Shown here: one piece after another, positions 33,247 to 43,930 of the stretch
Position numbering within the stretch: position 1 is the stretch's first letter
Layout of the letters: every line of letters begins with the position of its first letter
Notes under the pieces: generated by a model
The model's input: only the letters and a program-made list of their open reading frames with translations
What the model was told of the DNA's origin: nothing
The model's database searches: none
Program-made: the position numbers and the translations under genes
Assembly (NCBI RefSeq): GCF_963678635.1
Contig: NC_087068.1
Location: 46,951,785 to 47,015,784 of the forward strand
Length of the DNA: 64,000 bases
Origin: Symsagittifera roscoffensis
Lineage: Eukaryota > Xenacoelomorpha > Acoela > Convolutidae
Reading direction: 5' to 3'

Positions 33247-33568
33247 GTTAAAAAATTAGGATACCACTCGTGTTGTAAAAGAGTGACTTAAACTAAGAAT
33301 AGATTAAGACTGTGGATGATTAAGATTCCTACTAAAATTGTAGGCTTTTATTTAAGACTAAATAAAAGACGGGGATTCTATCTAAGTTAAGAGAGGTTTA
33401 AAAGATTGAATTGGTTGCGATTGATTTGTTACGTATCATAAAAGATAGTGTCCAATTCAGAGTCTACCAAAAGCCGTTGCGCTTTTGGCAGGTATATAAA
33501 TTAACAACTTAAAGGTCGATGGTAAGTTAAGATCAGAGGTTAAATAAACAAACCATAATACTTTTACA
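33246..33568 (-). repeat. 5-prime LTR of retrotransposon copy 1
   Basis: 323 bp, same TATA-like box and two hairpins as the 3-prime LTR; T at 33376. Its final sense base (33246) is the A of the Gag-Pol ATG. As promoter it would start transcription about 25-30 nt after the TATA-like box, just beyond the 8-bp hairpin; this is inference. Confidence 0.95.
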
Positions 33569-33713
33569 CACATTTTTTGCAAATGTTGCTTTTTGTCTTT
33601 TTATGCCTTATTTTTTCGTCCAGCATCATCTGGATTTTTCAGAAACTGAATTTTTGTGATTATCCAAAACCTTCTTCTTGAATTAAAGATGGCAGAATGG
33701 GATGACTACTCAC

Positions 33714-33818
33714 TTTTCGAATCTCTCGCTAGTGAGTTGTTTGCGACTCCTCTCCAGTTCCGCCTCACTCGTGCCCGCTCTTGTGCGCAGACTCTGGATC
33801 TCCCGCTGCTGCGAACAA
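33714..33818 (-). CDS. Coiled-coil (CEP135/TSGA10-like) gene, exon 6, duplication unit 1
   Basis: 105 nt between acceptor TTTGCAG and donor GTGAGT. It takes two bases (TG) from the preceding exon, encodes CCSQQREIQSLRTRAGTSEA followed by ELERSRKQLTSERFE, and passes AA onward. Charged heptad-like residues continue the coiled coil of exon 5. An identical exon lies at 43826-43930. Confidence 0.7.
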
Positions 33819-34002
33819 CTGCAAACACAAACAACTTCTCGTTTAGTTTTAGAACTAAAACTTGACCAACTCGATGGAAGGGCTTTGGGGTTGCGGAGGC
33901 TTTAATTTACATAGACAGCTCTCATTAAAAGACGAAGGTCCAAACATGGTACCAAAAGAATCTGTCATAGCCAAGAACCCCCCTCCCCCTCTAAAGACTC
34001 AC

Positions 34003-34205
34003 CATTTGCTCTCGGATAGTGCCAATCGCTCCTTGAACAGCTGGATCTCTCCTTCCTTCTCCTGGACTGCGAGACCCAGTGCGAACTCGGACTCCTTGTT
34101 GGCAGTCAGTAAGTCCTCAAGGTTCCGGATGGTCGTCTTCTCAGACTCCATCTGTCGCCTGAGCAGATCGATCTCTTGCTTCTGGTCCTCAAGAGTGTTG
34201 CTCAG
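34003..34205 (-). CDS. Coiled-coil (CEP135/TSGA10-like) gene, exon 5, duplication unit 1
   Basis: 203 nt after acceptor TTTTTTAG and before donor GTGAGT. Starts in phase 0 with LSNTLEDQKQEIDLLRRQME, continues through RNLEDLLTANKESEF and VQEKEGEIQLFKERLALSES, and ends with K plus two bases. The pattern resembles the CEP135/TSGA10 C-terminal coiled coil (a centriolar scaffold in CEP135). Identical to 44115-44317. The phase (0 in, 2 out) means one transcript cannot use both copies of exons 5 and 6 and keep the frame. Confidence 0.75.
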
Positions 34206-34835
34206 CTAAAAAATATATATTAGATTCTTGGGGAAAAATTATAAGTAGCTTATATACTAAGCAGTTTGTATAGGATTCACAGTTGAAAAGGCTCAAAAAT
34301 GTGAATGAAAATTGAGTGAGAGGCTCTGCGTTTCAAAAGGTTAAAACCTCCACCAGAAAAAACTTGCCATTAAATTTATATCGCAAGTTACACAAGTTAT
34401 TAAGTACAAAACAACTTTAAAATCTTCTTAAAACCTAAGCAACAGCCAGTTGGAAAAAAGAAATATTTATTTTTTTTGTGATTTTTTTCCAAAAAATTGA
34501 ATTTTATTCAATAATATCCGTTACCTATGTTTTTTTTGATTGCGAAAACGTTTTTAAAAAATTATTTGCTGCAAATGAAAAGCGGGAAATCTGTAATTCA
34601 AAATTCAAGTGGTAAAATAGGAGAAAGACAGATCAATGCTAAATTTGGCAGTTAAGATCATTCTCAACTCATTCCGCATTGCAACTCAGTCGGCTGAAGT
34701 CCAAATATTGCGTTAGAGCTCGCAAAACATAATCGATCATCAAAGCATTTTTAATACGGAACCAATCTTAAAACAAAAAAAGTCACACGCTTGAAATGGT
34801 AGACCAATAAAAGCAAACAACAATTTCCAAATACA

Positions 34836-35378
34836 AATAGACTGCTCGTATCAGGGCGAAGCCCTGAATGTTCCGACTGCCTTTTCAGGTCTATGAAGCA
34901 GTAATAACATGAAAAAATTAAATGTAAAAAAAAGAAAATAAATTGAAAAAATTTGGTAGAAATTTTTGAGATATTTTGTAAAAATCATCTCTCCAAACGC
35001 CGTGTAAAGTACAAAGTGATAAATTTCACTTCCAGGAAAAAATCAATTATGGCAAATAAGCTTCCTTCAATCAATTTGGAACGATTTCTAAGACGAATTA
35101 AATCTACGCTTACGCTTTAATAGCGCGAAATATATCGCGCGTTAATTGTCCCAAATTGGCCAAAATACCAATCTTTAAACCCCACAACTTTACAAGAAAA
35201 ATGATCACAGGTGAAATCTCTTCTCAAATTTAAGCTCAGGACAACAATACATTTTGAATGATATAAAAAAAAATTCTGTCAAAAATGGCTAGTTAAAAAG
35301 TCGAAATTTGTCTGAAGAAAAAAAAAACCCAACCAGAGCACAAATATTTCGTCACTTTTGTATCGAAAGTCGGAACAA
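34836..35378 (-). mobile_element. HER repeat, reverse copy (unit 1)
   Basis: Full-length reverse copy with intact terminal stem TCAGGGC/GCCCTGA (loop GAA) and central palindrome GCGCGA/TCGCGC. The opposite hairpin has one mismatch (ACTTTTG against CGAAAGT). Confidence 0.85.
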
Positions 35379-35528
35379 AAACAGATAGCTGATGGTTACT
35401 TGGCAAATTAATTTTTGTTGAAAAAAATATTTTTTCAATTTCTTCCAAGTTTGGAAAAAAATTACATTAAAGTTACAATATTATAAAGTTTACTTTAGTT
35501 TTGAGGTTGAATTTTGATATCGTATCAT

Positions 35529-35894
35529 AACAAGACTGCTTGTATCAGGGCGAAACCTTGAATATTCCGACTGCCTTTTAACGCTTATGGGACACTAATA
35601 ACATGAAAAAAAATAAATGTTATAGAACAATATGAAAAAAAATTTTTCCTAAAATTTGATTTTTTTTTGAAAATCATCCCCCCACACGCCATATAAAGTA
35701 CAATAGCATAAATTTTGCTCCTTTTAACAAATCAATTAAAGCAAATAAAATTCTTTTAATCAACTTGGAAAGATTTCTAAGACTAATTAAATCCTCGCTT
35801 ACGCGTTAATAGCGCGAAATATGTCGCGCATTAATTGTCTCAAATTGGCAAAGTGACAATCTTCAAACCCGCATAACTTTACCAAAAATAATCA
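35529..35894 (-). mobile_element. HER repeat, reverse copy cut by the duplication junction
   Basis: Starts AACAAGACTGCTTG and follows the family until ACCAAAAATAATCA, where the first duplication unit ends. The uncut version is at 45641-46156, so the missing ~150 bp were lost at the junction rather than by decay. Confidence 0.9.
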
Positions 35895-36085
35895 AGATTT
35901 AAATAAACGATCTAAATTTTGTTTTTATGATTATCCTAATTTAACTAAAATAATTTCAGCAGAAGGGATTCAAATTACGCTAAAATTGCAAGGTTTGCTT
36001 TTAAAAAAAAACAAATCCTGCTCCAAAAGGTTAAACGTTTGTGACCGAAATTTTATTCTCAAGAAAAAATCAAGATTTCACACAT

Positions 36086-36408
36086 TGTTAAAAAATTAGG
36101 ATACCACTCGTGTTGTAAAAGAGTGACTTAAACTAAGAATAGATTAAGACTGTGGATGATTAAGATTCCTACTAAAATTGTAGGCTTTTATTTAAGACTA
36201 AATAAAAGACGGGGACTCTATCTAAGTTAAGAGAGGTTTAAAAGATTGAATTGGTTGCGATTGATTTGTTACGTATCATAAAAGATAGTGTCCAATTCAG
36301 AGTCTACCAAAAGCCGTTGCGCTTTTGGCAGGTATATAAATTAACAACTTAAAGGTCGATGGTAAGTTAAGATCAGAGGTTAAATAAACAAACCATAATA
36401 CTTTTACA
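36086..36408 (-). repeat. 3-prime LTR of retrotransposon copy 2
   Basis: Same 323-bp sequence as 25974-26296, including the TATA-like box, both hairpins and the C variant. Confidence 0.95.
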
Positions 36409-37142
36409 TTCCCCGCGAAATTTTATCTATAATCTATCCCTTTCGCCTCACCAGAAGGGAACAAAACAAAAATGATTAAGCACTAAGATGAATGAATCAG
36501 TAGGCGCATTGTCTAGGACCCCCGAGAGTGGATCTAGATTCGTAAGAACACAGATTTGATAAAGGGCCCAAGAGGCGTATTATATACTAAGTACAATTAC
36601 ACGGTTATCAGGTCGAAAGGGTGGGTGTACAGTACGGGGAAGACCGGTGATCGGGCCCGACGGGCCGGACGGCATGTTCAACAAACAAAAACAAAATTCC
36701 AAAACAAAGCACCTTAGATCGAATAATATGTATTCGTCGGAAGAAATAACTGTAGACTGGTGACTATAGGCAAGCAAGAAACTGAAATAGCACCAGGGTG
36801 AATAGAGTCATAAGGTATGCAGGGAGTTATCCTTAGAATAAGCGAAATAACTGGGTAGAGCCAAAATGGATAAATCTAATGGTTATCCGGTGGTAGCGCC
36901 CCATGGGTTAACAGAACTATAACGAGATTCGGGCTGAATTCTATGGCAAAAGCAAGGGTATAAATGTTACCAATCATCACTATGGCTTAAAATAACAGCA
37001 CTGGAGGTTTGTATGACTCTAGGGTCATGGAATGTTAGTAGCATTCAACAATAAACAGGACATACAAGTGCTAAAAGTTTTACAATGGAGTTTTGGTAGA
37101 TCAAGAATGTTTTTGATAACATCTGTTTTGGAGTTCCTACGT
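36409..37142 (-). other. Retrotransposon 3-prime untranslated region, copy 2
   Basis: Counterpart of 26297-27030, with the same purine tract next to the LTR and a CCCGACGGG motif at 36656-36664. Confidence 0.7.
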
Positions 37143-37661
37143 CTAATTAGATTCCCGATTTGCTGCTTTATTTATTGTCCATCTCCTTAACTCCTCCAGC
37201 GTCATTGGCCGTCCAAGGAGTTCTATCGCCGAACTGATAGAGGAGGTGTTCAGCCAGTCTGGGTCAGGTACGATGGGGACAAGTGTGGAAGTTGAAATTT
37301 CGTAAGATAGGCCCGATGGGTTAAATCGCGTGGAGCAGACATCAGGGCTAAATTTGACCTTCTTGTCAGGACTCTTTTGATCGTCTGTTTTTAAGGGCTT
37401 TGGGTCACTTGGGTACGCATCGTTTTCTTCTCGCAAGTGAACTATAGTAGGCCGTGAAGATGAAGGTGGTGTTAATGTTGTCAGGTCTACTAGGTCGACA
37501 TGATGGCTTTCCATTTCTACCGTAGTTGCTTCCAACGTTGAACATACTGAGACTAAACTAGGTGAACCGAATTCTAGGGCATCACGATCTTCCTCAGTTA
37601 GGTCGACTACACTGGTAAATACTCTCTCGCCTAGCATCTTGGGAGGCTGCCTAGTTCGCAT
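37143..37661 (-). CDS. Retrotransposon second frame, 172 aa, unknown function (copy 2)
   Basis: Identical protein to the 27031-27549 frame, with the same single TAG (37704-37706) and 14 open codons separating it from Gag-Pol. That both copies agree carries no evolutionary weight, since they come from one recent duplication. Confidence 0.65.
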   Translation of the reverse strand: MRTRQPPKMLGERVFTSVVDLTEEDRDALEFGSPSLVSVCSTLEATTVEMESHHVDLVDLTTLTPPSSSRPTIVHLREENDAYPSDPKPLKTDDQKSPDKKVKFSPDVCSTRFNPSGLSYEISTSTLVPIVPDPDWLNTSSISSAIELLGRPMTLEELRRWTINKAANRESN

Positions 37662-37703
37662 AGGTCTGGTGTTCTGACGTGTAAAAATTTCTGACAGTTT
37701 TTT

Positions 37704-40700
37704 CTAGGGTGGTGATTTCATTGGAGATGACGCTTTCCTTTTAGCAGTACCGGACAATTTCTGTGTCTTCGTAGTACGGTCAGAATGTGTTTGTTTGGGT
37801 CCCGTCTCCGCCATGGTGGTTTGTTCTCCAGTAGGTTTAGGGAACTCTCCTCCGGGATTCTCTGGAAGTACCGGCATTTCTTGGATCGCTTCATCGCCCT
37901 CCTCCCTAGTGTCCAAGAGAATCAACTGTGGGGTCGCTTGAAAGTCTCTTTCATTGTCACCGGAATCCAAGTCGATCAAAGGAATCTCATCTAACTCGAC
38001 CTTCTGGTCGGCGTGGTCTGATGTTTCTAGCTTAGGATCTGTTCGGTCGGACATTAGGTGTTCGTCTCGTTTCGTAGTTTCGAGTAGTGTTTTCTCCTTG
38101 AGGTCTCTTAGTGTAATTAAGTCACTAGCATTATCGTCTGACATCTCTTCATGTGGTTCGATCGTCACTCCGGGTTCATTTAGGTAACTTTTAAGAAGTT
38201 CGGGTTTGCCCGACGGGCTTGGTTCTTGGTCGCTCTCGAGGCCAATCGGTGTTCTCAGTCTCTTTCTCTGTTCTTCTTCTTCTCTAAGAAGAGTTTCCCT
38301 AGAACTGTTCATGGCCGCGTTTCGTCTCGCAATGTCAAGCTCTTCAAATTTCCACTGAAGATTTCGTTTCTTTTGGGTAGTTTTTGAGCTTTTAAATCCG
38401 ATATTTCTTGGAGGTTTTGCAGTTTTCCTCAATCCTTTAGTCGCATAAAATCTAACTAATTGGTCTCGTTTTCTCGGACTTGGTTTCTTCTGGGTGCACT
38501 GTCTTTTAATGGCTAAATCAGATTTACGTATTATTTTACCATTTTTTAGAGTCACAGTGTGATCTGATTCCTTTACGATTTCGTCCTTAAGTACTCTATA
38601 GTATGGTTCATTTTTCCTTCTATCTTGGATTTTTCGATAAACAATGGTCTTACCCGACGGGTTGTTCAGAATTGAGTCCTTTATGCCCAAGGCATCTCTT
38701 TTTTCTGACCGGGAGAGGACTTTTACTGGGGATCCAGCACTTGTTGGTACATATCTCACGGCATTTGAGATATCCTCCGAGGATGATGAATTTTCATCGA
38801 CATCTCCATCTTCTATGTCGTCAGGGGCATCCCAGTCATGTCTTCGCTCTCGGCTCATTAGTTTTTTGCCTTTATCTATACATAACAAAGTTTTATTCCA
38901 ATCAAGGTTATTCGAAGAGGGTGATTTGACCAAATTATGCCAGATAGTGTTTGGGGATCTACCGAAATGTGCTTCGAAAGGAGAGCAGTTAAGCGACTGT
39001 TGAGTTACTGTTCTTAAGCATTTTATTATTTTCAGGAGTGCAGATTCTAGTGAAGGTTTTGGACGTTCTTGTGCCATAACCAGGAGTCGTTCCTTAATGG
39101 TCCTGATTAGGCGTTCCACTAATCCCGTAGCTCTATGATCACCCACTGGGCTAAATATCACCTTTATGTTGTGATCGTGGCAGAATTCTCTAACTTCCTT
39201 GGAGATGAAACCAGATCCTTGATCTGTTCTAATTGTTCTAGGTATCCCGTGTAAAGCAATGTATTTACTAAGGAAGTTTATAATAGATTTTGCCGATGTA
39301 CTGGATGTTATTTGAGCTGATGGGAATTTTGAAAATCTGTCTACACACACCAATATGTATTTTTTTGTTCCCCATACTAAAGGTAACGGACCAGCGAAAT
39401 CTAATTCCATTTCTTGGTTTGGTTCTTCGACCATTGGGAGTTCCCCTAGGGTATTGTGTTTTATAAGAGGTTTCAAATTTTTACCTGCTTTCACGCACTC
39501 TATACAATTTTCGCCGTGGACTTGGATTTCACGGTAAATTTTCGGCCACCAGATGTATTGCGTTGCCAGGCTTTTCATTGCGAACTGGCCGGGGTGGGCT
39601 TCGTGTAGTCTGTTCAGCATAGTCGATCTTAGGCATGCTGGGATTACTAAACGGTTGTCCAAATAGAGGCATCCTCCACTGACATGTAAGTTATTCAAAT
39701 ATGACTTATAATAGTTTCCCAGTTGTAGGATATCCTGTTTTCGGTCTTCCTCGATTGCCTTGATTATCTTTTTCAGAATTAGATCTTGTTTCGATAAGAG
39801 GGACATAAATTTAGAGTCAAATATTTCCGGCCAAGAGAAGGGGAATAAGTTAACTGTTTTCTTTTTGCTAGGTGATCTATTCTCGGGTTTGTCCGACGGG
39901 TTACTAGTATTTGGTGTTAAAACGTCCGTGTTTTTTTTAGTAGTAAATTCTTTTTGTTGGTTAAATTCAATTTGTTCTGCCATTTCTTTCAGGATTTTAA
40001 AATTCGTAAAAAAGTCGTTAGTTTTGCAAGATGAGTCACACAGTTCTGTACGCGAGTGAGAATTTTGACACACTGAAATGTTGGAATGGTTAGATATCGC
40101 TTGGAAAGTTTCAGCGGCATTAGCAATTCGTTTCTCACGTTCTATTTCTTGACTGGTCATATGATCTGTTGACTGGCCAATCGCATTGCAAGAAGTGACG
40201 TCATGTGCTAAGAAATGTTGAGAGAATTTATTTCTTATTTGCGCCCACGAATTTTTTGGCATAAGGTGATCAAAGCCTAAGAGTGTACTAATCTGGTTTA
40301 CTGAAGCGATAACAAACTTCTCGTCATCCAGAGAAACTGGTACGGGTTCACCCGATGGGTGTCGGGATATATAATCGACAAATCCCATATCTTTACCGGG
40401 TAAATGTTCTACGGTAAAGTCGAACGGTAATAGTTTATCCGCCCAACGGGTGAGGCGTGATTGGGCCGTTTTAGTGTATTTATCGTCTTTCAGTGCTCCT
40501 ATTAAGGCTTTGTGATCTGTTAAAATTGAGAATTGTTTACCCAGTAGATAATTTTTGAAATGATCTAGTGCCCAGACTAATCCCAGTAATTCGAGTTCGT
40601 TAGTGCTGTATTTTAATTCGGCGATATTCAAAAATCTGCTAGCGAACGCTACGGTCTTCCAATTTCCCCAATGGTCTTGTTCGATTGACGCGCTTAATCC

Positions 40701-43358
40701 TAAATGTGAGGCATCGCATTTCACCCGAGTGTTCAGTTTTACATCGAAATGGTGGTTCGTCACCGTATTACAAATTTCGTTCTTGATTTTTTCAAACGCT
40801 TCCGTATGTACTGTGGACCACTTAAATGGTTTATTCGTTTGCATAAGTTCTCTGAAGGGTGTTGATAAGGACGCTAGGTTTGGTATGAACTTATTAAATT
40901 GGTTAATCGATCCCATTAAGGATCTGATGTCTTTAATACAGTTTGGTTCTTTTAGGTTTCTGATTGCGTCAGATTTATGTATTAATGGTGTCGTCCCTTT
41001 TGCGTCGATTCTAAATCCCAACCATTCTATGTTATGAGTTAAAATTGTGCATTTTTCCCATTTTATGGCTAGTCCCTCGTCATCTAGCGTTTTTAACACA
41101 TTAATGACTAGCTTTTTATGTTCTTCCTCGCTACCTACGGTGGCGATTAGGATGTCGTCAAGATAACAATGAGTATTTGGTAGTTTTTCCGTCAAACGGT
41201 CCATTATACGTTGAAATTCATTGGGCATATCGCCTAGTCCATAGAATCCGGTTTTAAAACGGTATGAACCCTTTACTTCTCCCCCCACAATGTTAAAATT
41301 ACACTGATTACTTGCCTTTTTCGAAAGCGGAATTTGGCTGTAGGCGTATTTTAGATCTATCGACGAAAACCAGATGTTTCTTTGATCGTGGCCGCTAATA
41401 GTGACTGCAACGTTGTCAATTAGTTCGAATAGATTCGGCATTTGATATCTATTGCGAAATATTTGTTTGTTTAGTAGTTTTGAGTTCAACGCTAGTTTTA
41501 TTGATCCATCCCTTTTTGCTGTAATCACGATAGGGGAAATAAAACAATCTTCAGAGCATCTAGATAGTTTTTCAATGTGTCCGTCACTTAATAATTGGTC
41601 GATGCATAGTTTGACTTTGGGGAGAAGATGGATTGGGATACGTTTCCCTTTCACCTGTATCGGTTTTATCGGCTCGTTAAAATAAGTATTAACTACGTAG
41701 TTTTTTGATCTACCAGTTCTTTTTATAAGGTCTGGAAAGTGCTTTGATATGTATAATTTAAACTCACGTTGGGATGGTGTCTCTTGGTTTTGATCCTGTT
41801 GGATGTCGGATGCGAATTTTATTTGATTGACATTTGTCCCGATGGGTGGTACTTTCTGGTTTTCCCGTGACTTTGACCCGTTGGGTGGAGGTTGTTTTTG
41901 AAATACTACAATACCCAAATTCGGTAGGATGTCATTTCCTAGTAGATTTCTTTCAGCCCCTTCTGTGATAAAAAGTTTTTGATCATCAGCCTCCCATCCT
42001 TTCGATTGGATTTTCACTCGAACTTTTCCAATAATATTGATCGTACTCCCGAAACCCTGGTATGCTTTCTTTGTTATCTCGTCCACAGGTTCTAGCTTTA
42101 CAAATCTGTCTCGTATCTTCAGTTCGTGTAGTAGGTCTTTTTTCATGAAGGAAACTGGGCTTGCAGAGTCAATTTGGATCTCGGTATAGTAGGGGTTGAA
42201 TTTTCCCAGAGCTACTTTTAGTGTCTTTTTCAATTCTAATCCTTCGTGATTGAATACTGTTCTCACTCCGCGCTCTATTTTGTCTTCTACGGCATTTATT
42301 TGGTTATCTGTGTCGATGGATAGAACTAAGAAGTCCTGCGGGTTGGCCCGGATATTTTCGTTTTCTTGGGGTACCCGATTCTGATCGCGGATGTTAGTTT
42401 GAGTTTTTGCTGAACTCCTACAGTGTTTAGCAAAATGTCCTTTCTGTCCGCACGTATTGCAGTTTCTATCTCTAGCCGGGCATGTGGATAGGTGTCCTTT
42501 TTTGAATTGCTGACCGCAATTACGGCACTTGTTATTTTCGACTATGTTTAATGTTGGTTCGTTCTTCACGTATTGTGATCTTGGTCCTGGGTTGTAAGTT
42601 GGAAATTTTAGATACTGTTGATGAATTTTAGTACCTTTTTCGTGAACTAATACGTAAGATAGTACGTTTTCTGGGGTCAAGTATTCAATGCATAGTTTCT
42701 TTTGGATCTCGACATTTCTCATGTTGGTTATGAAAATGTCTCTTACTAGTTCTGACTCGAGTTCCCCCAGTTTACAATTTTTTGCTAGTTCTGAAAGAAT
42801 TTCATGGAATTTTTCTAAGGACTCATGTTCTTTCTGTCTTCGGCCAAAAAATTTAAATCTTTCGTATGTTAGGTTTGTAGTGATCGTGAAAGTCGTTTTT
42901 AATAGTTCCCAAAATTCTGCGAAATTAATATCCAGAATTTTTTTTCCAGGATTTTTATGAGAAAAGCATTTCTGTCCTTCTTTCCCGAGTGCTAGGTATA
43001 GCTGTGATTTGAGCTTCTTGTCAATATCTCCTATTTGAAGTCCGTTAAATTTTGCGTTATCTTCCGCCCTTCTCCTTTTTAATTCTTCGTTGTAATTTTG
43101 TACTGCTACTCTATGACGTTCCTCTTTTTCGGCCCGACGGGTCTGATCCTCGGATGGGTCCAGTGGTTCTGCCATAGGGTAGATTAGTTCATCTCTTATC
43201 GGTGGGTTAATTACATCTTCGATGTCTACGGAGTCTTTCGCAATAATTGTCAGTTGGAATTTTTCCGCCCACCTTTCCCAGTCATGTTGATTTTCGTATG
43301 ATGAGTTGTTCCAAAAAAACTCTAGTCCGCGTAGGTTTGATTCATTCGACTGCGCCAT
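37704..43358 (-). CDS. Retrotransposon Gag-Pol polyprotein, 1884 aa (copy 2)
   Basis: Same architecture as copy 1: two zinc knuckles, DSAS protease, YLDD RT, RNase H, D-D-35-E integrase, charged tail. One residue differs: position 1444, in the integrase catalytic domain ~30 residues after the catalytic glutamate, is Ile here and Leu in copy 1 (codon at 39027-39029). The change is conservative and all catalytic motifs are intact. Confidence 0.95.
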   Translation of the reverse strand: MAQSNESNLRGLEFFWNNSSYENQHDWERWAEKFQLTIIAKDSVDIEDVINPPIRDELIYPMAEPLDPSEDQTRRAEKEERHRVAVQNYNEELKRRRAEDNAKFNGLQIGDIDKKLKSQLYLALGKEGQKCFSHKNPGKKILDINFAEFWELLKTTFTITTNLTYERFKFFGRRQKEHESLEKFHEILSELAKNCKLGELESELVRDIFITNMRNVEIQKKLCIEYLTPENVLSYVLVHEKGTKIHQQYLKFPTYNPGPRSQYVKNEPTLNIVENNKCRNCGQQFKKGHLSTCPARDRNCNTCGQKGHFAKHCRSSAKTQTNIRDQNRVPQENENIRANPQDFLVLSIDTDNQINAVEDKIERGVRTVFNHEGLELKKTLKVALGKFNPYYTEIQIDSASPVSFMKKDLLHELKIRDRFVKLEPVDEITKKAYQGFGSTINIIGKVRVKIQSKGWEADDQKLFITEGAERNLLGNDILPNLGIVVFQKQPPPNGSKSRENQKVPPIGTNVNQIKFASDIQQDQNQETPSQREFKLYISKHFPDLIKRTGRSKNYVVNTYFNEPIKPIQVKGKRIPIHLLPKVKLCIDQLLSDGHIEKLSRCSEDCFISPIVITAKRDGSIKLALNSKLLNKQIFRNRYQMPNLFELIDNVAVTISGHDQRNIWFSSIDLKYAYSQIPLSKKASNQCNFNIVGGEVKGSYRFKTGFYGLGDMPNEFQRIMDRLTEKLPNTHCYLDDILIATVGSEEEHKKLVINVLKTLDDEGLAIKWEKCTILTHNIEWLGFRIDAKGTTPLIHKSDAIRNLKEPNCIKDIRSLMGSINQFNKFIPNLASLSTPFRELMQTNKPFKWSTVHTEAFEKIKNEICNTVTNHHFDVKLNTRVKCDASHLGLSASIEQDHWGNWKTVAFASRFLNIAELKYSTNELELLGLVWALDHFKNYLLGKQFSILTDHKALIGALKDDKYTKTAQSRLTRWADKLLPFDFTVEHLPGKDMGFVDYISRHPSGEPVPVSLDDEKFVIASVNQISTLLGFDHLMPKNSWAQIRNKFSQHFLAHDVTSCNAIGQSTDHMTSQEIEREKRIANAAETFQAISNHSNISVCQNSHSRTELCDSSCKTNDFFTNFKILKEMAEQIEFNQQKEFTTKKNTDVLTPNTSNPSDKPENRSPSKKKTVNLFPFSWPEIFDSKFMSLLSKQDLILKKIIKAIEEDRKQDILQLGNYYKSYLNNLHVSGGCLYLDNRLVIPACLRSTMLNRLHEAHPGQFAMKSLATQYIWWPKIYREIQVHGENCIECVKAGKNLKPLIKHNTLGELPMVEEPNQEMELDFAGPLPLVWGTKKYILVCVDRFSKFPSAQITSSTSAKSIINFLSKYIALHGIPRTIRTDQGSGFISKEVREFCHDHNIKVIFSPVGDHRATGLVERLIRTIKERLLVMAQERPKPSLESALLKIIKCLRTVTQQSLNCSPFEAHFGRSPNTIWHNLVKSPSSNNLDWNKTLLCIDKGKKLMSRERRHDWDAPDDIEDGDVDENSSSSEDISNAVRYVPTSAGSPVKVLSRSEKRDALGIKDSILNNPSGKTIVYRKIQDRRKNEPYYRVLKDEIVKESDHTVTLKNGKIIRKSDLAIKRQCTQKKPSPRKRDQLVRFYATKGLRKTAKPPRNIGFKSSKTTQKKRNLQWKFEELDIARRNAAMNSSRETLLREEEEQRKRLRTPIGLESDQEPSPSGKPELLKSYLNEPGVTIEPHEEMSDDNASDLITLRDLKEKTLLETTKRDEHLMSDRTDPKLETSDHADQKVELDEIPLIDLDSGDNERDFQATPQLILLDTREEGDEAIQEMPVLPENPGGEFPKPTGEQTTMAETGPKQTHSDRTTKTQKLSGTAKRKASSPMKSPP

Positions 43359-43680
43359 GTTAAAAAATTAGGATACCACTCGTGTTGTAAAAGAGTGACT
43401 TAAACTAAGAATAGATTAAGACTGTGGATGATTAAGATTCCTACTAAAATTGTAGGCTTTTATTTAAGACTAAATAAAAGACGGGGATTCTATCTAAGTT
43501 AAGAGAGGTTTAAAAGATTGAATTGGTTGCGATTGATTTGTTACGTATCATAAAAGATAGTGTCCAATTCAGAGTCTACCAAAAGCCGTTGCGCTTTTGG
43601 CAGGTATATAAATTAACAACTTAAAGGTCGATGGTAAGTTAAGATCAGAGGTTAAATAAACAAACCATAATACTTTTACA
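43358..43680 (-). repeat. 5-prime LTR of retrotransposon copy 2
   Basis: Same as 33246-33568, T variant at 43488. Its last sense base is the A of the Gag-Pol ATG. Confidence 0.95.
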
Positions 43681-43825
43681 CACATTTTTTGCAAATGTTG
43701 CTTTTTGTCTTTTTATGCCTTATTTTTTCGTCCAGCATCATCTGGATTTTTCAGAAACTGAATTTTTGTGATTATCCAAAACCTTCTTCTTGAATTAAAG
43801 ATGGCAGAATGGGATGACTACTCAC

Positions 43826-43930
43826 TTTTCGAATCTCTCGCTAGTGAGTTGTTTGCGACTCCTCTCCAGTTCCGCCTCACTCGTGCCCGCTCTTGTGCGC
43901 AGACTCTGGATCTCCCGCTGCTGCGAACAA
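43826..43930 (-). CDS. Coiled-coil (CEP135/TSGA10-like) gene, exon 6, duplication unit 2
   Basis: Identical to 33714-33818 with the same splice sites. In transcript order it comes before the unit 1 pair. Splicing from here straight to exon 7 (25742) would keep the frame, because exon 7 accepts the two carried bases; splicing to exon 5 of unit 1 would not. Confidence 0.65.

Larger units (their letters stand above)
25974..33568 (-). mobile_element. Ty3/gypsy LTR retrotransposon, copy 1 (7,595 bp)
   Basis: Two 323-bp LTRs begin TG and end CA, differ at one site, and are flanked by a 5-bp target duplication CACAT (25969-25973 and 33569-33573). On the minus strand the order is 5-prime LTR, primer binding site, Gag-Pol, a further open frame, untranslated region, purine tract, 3-prime LTR. 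Pol order PR-RT-RNase H-IN identifies Ty3/gypsy. The zinc-knuckle pair with its CPA linker resembles the mag/K02A2.6-type metazoan clade. It sits in the exon 6-7 intron of the coiled-coil gene in the same orientation, so its polyadenylation signal could act on the host transcript. All parts look intact and young. Confidence 0.95.
25793..35894. repeat. Tandem segmental duplication, unit 1 (10,102 bp)
   Basis: Matches 35905-46006 at a constant offset of 10112. Contents: flanking intron, a complete LTR retrotransposon, two host exons, one full HER copy and a second HER copy cut by the unit's right edge. The units are separated by 10 bp (35895-35904, AGATTTAAAT) matching neither continuation. The only difference I noticed is 28917 A versus 39029 T. 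Confidence 0.95.
36086..43680 (-). mobile_element. Ty3/gypsy LTR retrotransposon, copy 2 (7,595 bp)
   Basis: Identical in layout to copy 1, with the same CACAT flanks (36081-36085 and 43681-43685) and the same LTR mismatch (C at 36216, T at 43488). Sharing flanks and mismatch shows it arose by duplication of the locus, not by a new insertion. Confidence 0.95.

Noticed and set aside
33656-34209. Plus-strand frames overlapping the duplicated exons (also 43768-44321)
   Set aside because: The minus strand there carries phased splice sites and coiled-coil coding; the plus frames are shadows.
25974-43680. Two independent insertions of the same retrotransposon
   Set aside because: Flanking sequence, target duplication and the LTR mismatch are all shared, and the similarity extends far beyond the element on both sides.
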